DNA of 7,013 nt from Anaerolineales bacterium Chloro_02 (GTDB taxonomy: Bacteria; Chloroflexota; Anaerolineae; Anaerolineales; Anaerolineaceae), in contig LUZV01000021.1 in the NCBI GenBank assembly GCA_001603765.1, positions 1 to 7,013 of the forward strand, written 5' to 3'. The notes below the pieces were generated by a model. It searched no databases, was not told the origin of the DNA, and worked only from the letters and a program-made list of their open reading frames with translations. The position numbers and the translations under genes are program-made. Positions 1-5,425 of this stretch are shown here, piece after piece. Each line of letters begins with the position of its first letter. The first letter of the stretch is position 1.

Positions 1-113
1 GATTTCGTTTCACGCATCCGTTCGACTTTGAATGATGCGGTTTGCAGGAATTAGGGAACTTTCCATGCTGAAGTTCGTACTCTGCTTCTCCCCGCTGGAA
101 AAAGGCACCCGCA

Positions 114-746
114 ATGAAATCGCTCGTTCCGCTCGACAACCGGCAACTCTCCAAGTTCTACGCGCGCAAGTTGCCCAAATATTTCACCACCGACGAGGTT
201 CACGAAATCCTTTCCGCAAACGTCCACGATCCGAAGGCCTACCTGCTCGTCAATGCACTATGGAAAACAGGCGCCCGGATCTCGGAATTGCTCCAGCTCC
301 ACGCAACAGATCTCGATCCCGCCGGCCGGTCTATCCGATTGACCACGCTAAAAGCAGGGATCAAGCGCAGGGTCTATGCAGGAACCGGCCGTCCGGCCAA
401 AGGGAAAAAGTCGGAGCACCCGGCAGAAAGAATCCTGATCATCCCCGACGATTTGATGGTAGACTTGGTCTCCGTCGCAATAAACGAAAGCACGCGGATT
501 TTTCCGTACTCTCGCGCAACGGCTTACCGGATTGTCCTCAAGGCATGCACCCAGGCGGGGATCAACGACCAGCGGGCCCATCCGCATAGTTTTCGGCATT
601 CTTACGCGGTTCACCTGCTGCGCCAAGGCGTGTCGATCACCACGCTAAAAGAGTGGATGGGGCACAGCACCATCGCCAGTACCTTGATCTATCTTCGCAT
701 CACACAACCCGATGCACGGGCGATTTTCAGCCAAGTGCGATGGTAG
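114..746 (+). CDS. Short tyrosine recombinase / site-specific integrase
   Basis: This 210-residue protein belongs to the tyrosine recombinase family, which cuts and rejoins DNA through a covalent 3'-phosphotyrosine. The catalytic set is visible: R55 in GARISELLQL, a likely K80 in TTLK, H158 and R161 in HPHSFRHSY, H184 in MGHS and nucleophile Y193 in TLIYLRI. The catalytic domain fills residues 23-200, and only about 22 residues precede it. Phage-type arm-binding and core-binding domains are therefore absent, as in the roughly 200-residue FimB/FimE class and related small plasmid or island recombinases. The ATG at 114 follows a purine-rich AAAAAGG ribosome site by 8 bases, and an in-frame stop at 69 rules out a much longer N-terminus. 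It converges on the minus-strand higA gene. Its substrate is unknown (inversion, dimer resolution or excision), and no att or inverted-repeat partner site was found in the window. Confidence 0.9.
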   Translation: MKSLVPLDNRQLSKFYARKLPKYFTTDEVHEILSANVHDPKAYLLVNALWKTGARISELLQLHATDLDPAGRSIRLTTLKAGIKRRVYAGTGRPAKGKKSEHPAERILIIPDDLMVDLVSVAINESTRIFPYSRATAYRIVLKACTQAGINDQRAHPHSFRHSYAVHLLRQGVSITTLKEWMGHSTIASTLIYLRITQPDARAIFSQVRW

Positions 747-853
747 GCTTGAATGAACTCTCCCCTGCCGAGGAGCTAATCTTGACGCTGGCGAGTCGGT
801 TTCGATCCGAGCTATGGGGCGGGAGAGCAGCGGGTAATTTACCGGAAAGATCA

Positions 854-869
854 TCCTGATAAATCAGGA
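854..869. terminator. Perfect dyad between convergent genes, possible weak bidirectional terminator
   Basis: TCCTGATAAATCAGGA is a 7-bp perfect stem (TCCTGAT/ATCAGGA) around AA. It sits where the plus-strand recombinase and minus-strand higA converge and overlaps the higA stop codon at 864-866. No T-run follows on either strand and the stem is AT-rich, so intrinsic termination would be weak. It could equally be chance or a protein-binding dyad. Confidence 0.22.
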
Positions 870-1166
870 CTGAGGGCTGGCCGCATCGTAAAACCTTGTC
901 GTTTTTATAACCTTGGCCGATCTCCTCACCTGAGCAAGGTCATACTGCACCTGAAGCTGCAGCCAGCTCTCGGGGCTGCGGCCAAACGACTGGGACAGCC
1001 TGACGGCCATTTCCGGGGAAATACCGGCGTGCCCATTGAGCAGCAAGGAAAGGGTCTTGCGCGTCACCCCAAGACCTTCGGCCGCCTGGGTGACAGTCAA
1101 GCTGAGAGGCTTGATATAGAGATCCCGGATAATCTCCCCGGGATGGGGTGGGTTCTTCATCGGCAT
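864..1166 (-). CDS. higA: HigA-family (VapI-type) antitoxin, orphan HTH regulator
   Basis: This 100-residue protein is a HigA-type antitoxin. These are Xre-like helix-turn-helix proteins that normally neutralise the mRNA interferase HigB and repress their own promoter. The signature opening MKNPPHPGEIIRDLYIKPL is followed by a helix-turn-helix at about residues 24-46 (VTQAAEGLGVTRKTLSLLLNG), then the usual SPEMAVRLSQSFGRSPESWLQLQ helices. Length is normal for the family. The start at 1166 has a strong GGGGGAG site 8 bases upstream; the second Met at 1160 is less well spaced. HigB is normally encoded immediately upstream of higA, but here the 25-bp upstream gap ends at the phosphofructokinase stop codon, and no RelE/HigB-like frame exists on either side. 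The gene is thus an orphan antitoxin, or a stand-alone regulator co-transcribed with PFK. Family assignment is sure; its present role is inference. Confidence 0.9.
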   Translation of the reverse strand: MPMKNPPHPGEIIRDLYIKPLSLTVTQAAEGLGVTRKTLSLLLNGHAGISPEMAVRLSQSFGRSPESWLQLQVQYDLAQVRRSAKVIKTTRFYDAASPQS

Positions 1167-1191
1167 AACTTTTACTCCCCCTGGAGATTTC

Positions 1192-3450
1192 TCACGATGT
1201 TCTGGAGACGAGTGGTAATGACTTTTGCGGCCGTAGTTCGGCCATCATCTCAGTCACGGTTATAATTTTCACCCAGGGCTGCTGCAGCGGGCGCCGGCTG
1301 TCTGGCTCCATCAATTCGTCGAGGTTAGCCAGGTTCGTGAACCCGATCTTGCCAGCCTGGCGGCCAACCGCTTCGGTGGCCGCAACGCCGTTGCCTGCTA
1401 GATCGATGAGGCGACCCAAGGCGCGCGCCGTAAGACGGGTGGCCTGGATGCGGTCGAAGGGCGTGGGGCGGCCTCCCTGCTGGATATGGCCCAGGATCGT
1501 GCGCCGCACGTCGAAGAGGTTGCCGCCTTCTTTCTCGAAGAGCGTGGTCAAGAACTCAGTCGTGTACAGCGGGTCTGCGTGCTCGCTGCGAATGATGAGG
1601 CCCAACCGTTTCCCGTGGCTGAAATCCTCCGCCAGGCCGGCAACGTCATCGCGCAGGGCATCCAAGGCGATGCCTTCTTCGGGCAGATAGATGTGCTCTG
1701 CGCCCGTAGCCAGACCACCCATGAGCGCAAGGTAGCCGCAGTCATAGCCCATCACTTCCACTACGTAGCAGCGTTGTGAGGCGACGGCCGATTCCTTGAG
1801 CTTGTCCACGTTTTGCACGATGGTATTGAGCGCCGTATCGGCCCCGATGCTCAACCCTGCGCCGGGCAGGTCGTTGTTGATGGTGGCCGGGACGCAGATG
1901 ACAGGAATGCGCAGGGCGCGATCCTCTGCCCGGTGGGCAAACAGGTCGTGGGCAAATTGATAGCCAGACCAGCCGCTGATGACCAGCAGGCCGTCGATGC
2001 CAAATTCGGCCAGCCGCTGGGCGATAGTAGCGTAATCGCCGCCCTTAAGTAATGTGCGACTGGTGCCCAGTTCCGCCCCACCTTTGGCAACCCAACCATG
2101 GACGCTCATCCAGCCCATCTCGTAGATGTCGCCGTTGAGCAGTCCGGCCACGCCGTTTCGAATGCCCATGATCACGTGCCCTTGATCGATTGCCAAACGC
2201 ACTGCTGCACGCACCGCCGTGTTCATCCCGGGCGCAGGGGCTCCGGCGTGCAGGATGCCCAGCCGCAACTGGCGCTGGCCGGCCTTGGGCGGGTGAGGCT
2301 GGGCCTGGAGGATCGTGAGCAGGATCGAGTTGGCTTCGACGAAACTGCCGCCGCGCAGTTCCATAGCCTCTGCATACTTGCCGGCTTTGATAAATTCCGC
2401 AACCCGATTTTTCTGATGCACATTTTCCATGAGCGGCGAACGGGCCACCTCGTTGTCGCGGATGCCGATCATTTGTGGCTCACTGTCGGGTGTGGCAGTA
2501 AGCAATTCTTGGACAGCGGCGTGGCCGACGATGGTACTCATGTTCCGATCGTAGGCGCTGGGTGCCCCGCCGCGCTGGAAATGGCCGAGGATCGTCACAC
2601 GCGTGTCTTCTTTGAGCCGTTCGGTGAGCACTTGTTTCACATAATTAGCAGTAATAGGATTCCCAGTGCGGTCGATGGCACCCTCGGCAACCAGTACCAC
2701 GTTGTGACGGCGCCCACTCTTGCGCCCCCCAAGCACAGCCTCGCACATCTCCGCCTCCCACCCTTCATGGGGCGGGTTCTCCGGGATCAAAATCCAGTTG
2801 GCGCCGGTCGCCAAGCCAGCCATGAGCGTCAAGTAGCCGCAATGCCTGCCCATGACTTCCACGACAAAGGATCGATGGTGGCTGGCAGCTGTGGCAGCGA
2901 TGGCGTCCACTGCTTCCACGATGCGGTGGAGGGCTGTATCTGCGCCAATGGTCATTTCCGTGCCGAACATATCGTTGTCGATGGATCCGACCAGCCCGAC
3001 CAGGGAAAGGAACGGATGAGCATCGGCCGTAGCCTGATCGATGGCCCCCTCGGCAAGCAGCTCTTTGAGCAGATCGGGCCATTCCTGGCGAAAGCTATTG
3101 GCGCCGGTGAGACTGCCGTCGCCACCAATGACGACGAGACCATGGATACCGTTCGTGATCAGGTTGAGGGCAGCCTTGCGCCGTCCTTCGCGCTCCCGAA
3201 ATGCCACCGAACGCGCCGAACCAATGATCGTGCCGCCTTCATGGAGGATTCCCCCCACATCGCTCCAGCCCATCTGCCTGATATAGGAGCCACCTTCGAT
3301 CATGCCGAGGTAGCCTTCATGGATGGCGAAGACTTCTGCGCCCAGATTGAGTGCGGTGCGCACGACGGAGCGCACTGCGGCATTCATGCCCTGTGAATCA
3401 CCACCGCTGGTTAAGACGCCGAGACGGTGGCGCGGATGGACTGAGGCCAT
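1192..3450 (-). CDS. pfkA: 6-phosphofructokinase, tandem double-domain (eukaryote-type)
   Basis: The enzyme phosphorylates fructose 6-phosphate to fructose 1,6-bisphosphate in glycolysis, in the cytosol. Numbering is from the ATG at 3450 (752 residues), more than twice a usual bacterial PfkA (about 320). Two homologous PFK domains lie in tandem. The N-half is the active one: TSGGDSQGMNAAVR near residues 14-27, GGDGS (109-113), SIDND with catalytic base D158, MGRHCGYL (200-207) and LGHFQRGG (288-295). Gly in GGDGS and in VGSIDND fits ATP rather than pyrophosphate use. The C-half lacks the GGDGS loop (SGWSG instead), has ATINND with Asn525 in place of the catalytic Asp, and has GHIQQGG instead of QRGG, as in eukaryotic PFK C-halves. 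It is therefore probably catalytically dead and allosteric. ATG 3450 is preferred because GAGGG lies 6 bases upstream; an in-frame GTG at 3477 (761 residues) has no ribosome site. higA follows after 25 bp. The symbol is a family label only. Confidence 0.95.
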   Translation of the reverse strand: MASVHPRHRLGVLTSGGDSQGMNAAVRSVVRTALNLGAEVFAIHEGYLGMIEGGSYIRQMGWSDVGGILHEGGTIIGSARSVAFREREGRRKAALNLITNGIHGLVVIGGDGSLTGANSFRQEWPDLLKELLAEGAIDQATADAHPFLSLVGLVGSIDNDMFGTEMTIGADTALHRIVEAVDAIAATAASHHRSFVVEVMGRHCGYLTLMAGLATGANWILIPENPPHEGWEAEMCEAVLGGRKSGRRHNVVLVAEGAIDRTGNPITANYVKQVLTERLKEDTRVTILGHFQRGGAPSAYDRNMSTIVGHAAVQELLTATPDSEPQMIGIRDNEVARSPLMENVHQKNRVAEFIKAGKYAEAMELRGGSFVEANSILLTILQAQPHPPKAGQRQLRLGILHAGAPAPGMNTAVRAAVRLAIDQGHVIMGIRNGVAGLLNGDIYEMGWMSVHGWVAKGGAELGTSRTLLKGGDYATIAQRLAEFGIDGLLVISGWSGYQFAHDLFAHRAEDRALRIPVICVPATINNDLPGAGLSIGADTALNTIVQNVDKLKESAVASQRCYVVEVMGYDCGYLALMGGLATGAEHIYLPEEGIALDALRDDVAGLAEDFSHGKRLGLIIRSEHADPLYTTEFLTTLFEKEGGNLFDVRRTILGHIQQGGRPTPFDRIQATRLTARALGRLIDLAGNGVAATEAVGRQAGKIGFTNLANLDELMEPDSRRPLQQPWVKIITVTEMMAELRPQKSLPLVSRTS

Positions 3451-3773
3451 AGATTTCCCTCGCTTTTCTGTATTCACCTGATATTTGCAGTACGATGTTC
3501 ATGTAGTGTACTGGATTTTCATCATTTTGTCTTTTCTCGTGCAGCCGATCTTTGCACCGTGCCTGGTAGCGCTTCCCAGTTTGAGCCCAGGTCGAGGACA
3601 ATTTTGCGCCGATTTCTTCGTAAGTAATGACAAGAGCCACCAGGATGTGACACCGTGGTGGTCGGAATGACGGGCAGCTCGGTGCAACATGGTCTATACT
3701 GGGATTTCTGCGTTTTCGCTCAGAAAGTCATGAATAATGCGGGTTAGTTCTCTGCACGGTGAGAAGAACACTC
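3451..3773. other. Divergent intergenic region between PFK and the toxin-antitoxin pair
   Basis: This stretch separates the divergent PFK and toxin genes. It holds the PFK ribosome site (GAGGG, minus strand, 3457-3461), a candidate PFK promoter, and an inverted repeat CCACCA...TGGTGG around 3640-3662. An 80-codon minus-strand open frame (3398-3640) overlaps the PFK start, begins with GTG, has no ribosome site and matches no family I know, so it is not called. No RNA gene was recognised. Confidence 0.5.
3505..3533 (-). promoter_or_regulatory. Candidate sigma70 promoter for pfk-higA
   Basis: Read on the minus strand, AAGACA (3533-3528) and TACACT (3510-3505) are separated by exactly 17 bases. 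Each matches four of six consensus positions. The -10 lies about 55 bases upstream of the PFK ATG at 3450. This is a motif match only; higA has no separate promoter room and would be read from here. Confidence 0.28.
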
Positions 3774-3807
3774 TTGTTTTCGTTGGGATTGCGTACTATA
3801 GTTCGCA
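3774..3807 (+). promoter_or_regulatory. Promoter with palindromic operator for the toxin-antitoxin operon
   Basis: TTGTTT (3774-3779) and TATAGT (3797-3802, five of six to consensus) are 17 bases apart and place transcription start near 3808-3810. Over the -10 box lies the imperfect palindrome TGCGTACTATAGTTCGCA (3790-3807), with eight of nine base pairs matching around the perfect core ACTATAGT. Type II antitoxins commonly autorepress by binding such a dyad over their promoter, so this is the natural operator for the HI1420-type antitoxin encoded downstream. The position also argues that translation starts downstream of 3810, not at the GTG at 3759. Sequence evidence only. Confidence 0.5.
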
Positions 3808-3830
3808 TTGTTATGATAGAGGGGTGCCGA

Positions 3831-4175
3831 GTGGCAAGACTGGCAAGGCCAAAACAAGTTATCGTTTATGCGGACACGGATGGGCAGGAGCCTTTTACCG
3901 ACTGGCTCTATGGATTGCGTGACATCATGGGCCGCAAGAGAATCCTTGCCCGCCTTGCTCGCCTGGGACAAGGCAACTACGGTGATTGTGAGCCTGTCGG
4001 CGAAGGCATAAGCGAGTTGAGAATGTTTTTTGGCCCTGGGTATCGAGTCTATTTCGGAGAGGACGAAAGCAACATCGTCGTTTTGCTCTGCGGCGGGGAC
4101 AAGGGGAGCCAGAAACAGGACATTAAAGAAGCTAAGGCCTATTGGAAGGAGTACCTGGACGATGCGAAACTATAG
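3831..4175 (+). CDS. RelE/ParE-superfamily toxin, HI1419-type addiction module killer protein
   Basis: This is a type II toxin of the HI1419-like group ('putative addiction module killer protein') in the RelE/ParE/HigB fold, members of which are expected to cleave mRNA at the ribosome. From the GTG at 3831 it is 114 residues. Family landmarks in order are ARPKQVIVYADTDGQEPFTDWL (5-26), a basic helix GRKRILARLARLGQGNYGDC (34-53), EPVGEGISELRMFFGPGYRVYF (54-75) with the conserved ELR and YRVYF strands, and GGDKGSQKQDIKEAKAYWKEY (88-108). GTG 3831 is chosen because GAGGGG lies 6 bases upstream and the family begins at about this point. The in-frame ATG 3813 and GTG 3759 lack ribosome sites, and 3759 lies upstream of the likely promoter. 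Its 3' end overlaps the antitoxin start by 14 bp, indicating coupled translation. The frame is intact, so the toxin is probably functional. Family sure, start less so. Confidence 0.92.
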   Translation: MARLARPKQVIVYADTDGQEPFTDWLYGLRDIMGRKRILARLARLGQGNYGDCEPVGEGISELRMFFGPGYRVYFGEDESNIVVLLCGGDKGSQKQDIKEAKAYWKEYLDDAKL

Positions 4176-4482
4176 AACCTTCACCGATGTTGAGGAATCA
4201 TACTTCCGTGAGCATCCGGAAGAGATTGACGATTACATCGAAATCCTTTTTGAGGAATACGCAAAGGACGGTGATACAGGGGCGCTGCTGTCTTCCATGC
4301 GGGTTCTTGGCCGCGCTATAGGCCTGACGAAACTTGCCAAGGAAGCCGGCATGAGTCGCAAGGGCCTTCAGAAGGCGCTTTCCGAAGAAGGCAACCCGGA
4401 GTTTGCCAGCGTCACTGCCATACTGCGCGCCATGGGGTATAAGCTGACGCCCAAAAAGCTTGATGCTCTCACCAACTCGTAA
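4162..4482 (+). CDS. HI1420-type addiction module antidote, HTH antitoxin
   Basis: This 106-residue protein is the partner antitoxin of the upstream killer protein, of the HI1420-like group of Xre-related DNA-binding prophage/addiction proteins. It is expected to bind and neutralise the toxin and repress the operon. Residues 1-35 (RTFTDVEESYFREHPEEIDDYIEILFEEYAKDGD) are acidic and helical. A helix-turn-helix occupies about 55-76 (LTKLAKEAGMSRKGLQKALS), followed by the family-typical NPEFASVTAILRAMGYKLTPK. The ATG at 4162 overlaps the end of the toxin by 14 bp, and AAGGAG lies 10 bases upstream. The same frame is open back to 4030, but that part is a shadow of the toxin gene. Toxin-first order is the rule for this family. 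The intact frame suggests an active pair. Confidence 0.92.
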   Translation: MRNYRTFTDVEESYFREHPEEIDDYIEILFEEYAKDGDTGALLSSMRVLGRAIGLTKLAKEAGMSRKGLQKALSEEGNPEFASVTAILRAMGYKLTPKKLDALTNS

Positions 4483-4485
4483 AAG

Positions 4486-4510
4486 AAACTCGGCGAGGCG
4501 AAGTTTTTTT
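4486..4510 (+). terminator. Weak candidate terminator after the antitoxin
   Basis: AAACTCG (4486-4492) can pair with CGAAGTTT (4499-4506) with one bulged A around the loop GCGAGG. The right arm merges into a run of seven T (4504-4510) just after the antitoxin stop at 4480-4482. The stem is short and partly A-T, so termination is plausible but weak. The T-run also lies within the open frame of the Fic remnant. Confidence 0.25.
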
Positions 4511-4849
4511 ATCGGAGCACCTCTATCTGGCCTCGGTTGAAAGGCTTTCCGACCAAGACGTCCTGCAAACCCATAAACTGCTTTTGGGGGACATTTACCC
4601 ATGGGCAGGACAAGACCGAGCGCAGATAACGGTAGCGATCGCAGTAAGCAAGGGCACGGTCCTTTTCGCTCATCCGCAAGACGCCAGGGCGGCTGTTGAG
4701 TGCGTGCTGCACATCGGCTCAGATACCGCTTCGATAAAGGAAAAACCGGGGGAAGTCATGGGCTATCCGGCCTATGGTCATCCCTTCCCTGACGGCAACG
4801 GGCGCACGCTCATGGGGTGATCCACACTGAGCTGGCACGGCGCGCCGGG
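4503..4849 (+). pseudogene. Fic/DOC-family protein, degraded (no start, frameshifted)
   Basis: Fic proteins transfer AMP or other phosphate-containing groups onto target proteins, and many are toxins. The frame at 4503-4817 reads LYLASVERLSDQDVLQTHKL, then LGDIYPWAGQDRA, FAHPQDARAAVE, EKPGEVMGYPAY and the complete Fic motif HPFPDGNGR (4779-4805) with catalytic His and the phosphate-binding loop. Two lesions are visible. First, no ATG or GTG lies between the in-frame stop at 4461 and the homologous region; the only possible start, TTG 4584, would remove the first helix. Second, after GRTLM the frame hits TGA at 4818, while the next expected segment, VIHTELARRAG, is found in another frame at 4817-4849. 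That corresponds to a net +2 or -1 change in the GGGG at 4814-4817. The usual C-terminal helices are then missing. It lies directly after the toxin-antitoxin pair. The remnant is probably inactive. Confidence 0.82.
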
Positions 4850-4861
4850 AATGGAGATGAG

Positions 4862-5425
4862 ATGGTTCATTCCTTTGAGATCAACGAGTTGCCTGTGAAA
4901 ACGGGAGACCTTATCTGCACAGTGGACGGCGGAGGACCAATTGTTCCAGGGGAATTTTGGCGATTGATCGGAAAGCTGATTCCGGGTGATGTCGATCACA
5001 TTGTCATTTACGTCGGGCCAGGTGGACGGTGTATCGAGGCCGGCGCTAAGGGCGTAATATCCTTTGAGACCCACTCTTCCGTGTGGGATGCCGCCCCGAT
5101 GTTTAATCAGCGGCAACTTATCGACCAGTTTTATGGCATTTCCTATCCTCTTGCGGGGCGGAATCTGCTCTCGGAACAAGAAGAATCCATTAGGGAGAAG
5201 ATTGCAGCGTTCTGCCTGGCACAGGTTGGCAAGCCTTACAACATCAATTTCCTGAACTCCTCGACCGAGGACTCCTTCTATTGCAGCCAGCTTGCGTATA
5301 AGGCATATCTCAAGTGCGGCATTGACCTGAATACCGGCAAGGGGATCCAGAACCTTCCTGGAACCGACAGCATCGTTTTTCCTCAGGAAATTTGGGAGAG
5401 CTGTGTTCACGCCCGACCAGCGTGA
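4862..5425 (+). CDS. Permuted papain-like cysteine peptidase/amidase, YiiX/YaeF (C92) type
   Basis: This 187-residue protein resembles the YiiX/YaeF-like branch of NlpC/P60-related enzymes, in which the papain fold is circularly permuted so that His precedes Cys. Visible elements are GDLICTVDGGG (15-25), the His strand GDVDHIVIYVG with H46, the third-residue candidate E59 in CIEAGAKGV, and FYCSQLAYKAY with probable nucleophile C141 and the following family helix. Substrates of this family are poorly known; amide, ester or lipid-linked bonds are proposed. Unlike secreted relatives it has no signal peptide, so it is likely cytosolic. ATG 4862 is favoured because GGAG lies 5 bases upstream. The same frame is open back through GTG 4817, but that stretch encodes the C-terminal fragment of the Fic remnant. 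It may originally have been fused to, or coupled with, Fic. All likely catalytic residues are intact. Confidence 0.75.
   Translation: MVHSFEINELPVKTGDLICTVDGGGPIVPGEFWRLIGKLIPGDVDHIVIYVGPGGRCIEAGAKGVISFETHSSVWDAAPMFNQRQLIDQFYGISYPLAGRNLLSEQEESIREKIAAFCLAQVGKPYNINFLNSSTEDSFYCSQLAYKAYLKCGIDLNTGKGIQNLPGTDSIVFPQEIWESCVHARPA

Noticed and set aside
2098..3396. 432-codon plus-strand open frame
   Set aside because: It lies wholly antisense to the PFK gene, whose motifs are unmistakable. The translation is His/Asp-rich without any fold pattern, a typical shadow of a GC-rich gene.
3398..3640. 80-codon minus-strand frame reading VITYEEIGAKLSSTWAQTG...
   Set aside because: It looks somewhat protein-like but starts with GTG without a ribosome site, overlaps the PFK start out of frame, and matches no family I recognise.
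3478..3640. tRNA-like fragments (GGTAGCGC, GAGCCCAGGTCGAGG) near 3565-3597
   Set aside because: No acceptor stem, anticodon arm or GGTTCGA T-loop can be assembled around them.
3759..3830. Upstream GTG (3759) and ATG (3813) starts for the toxin
   Set aside because: Neither has a ribosome site, the extension is not family-like, and 3759 lies upstream of the likely promoter. GTG 3831 has GAGGGG 6 bases before it.
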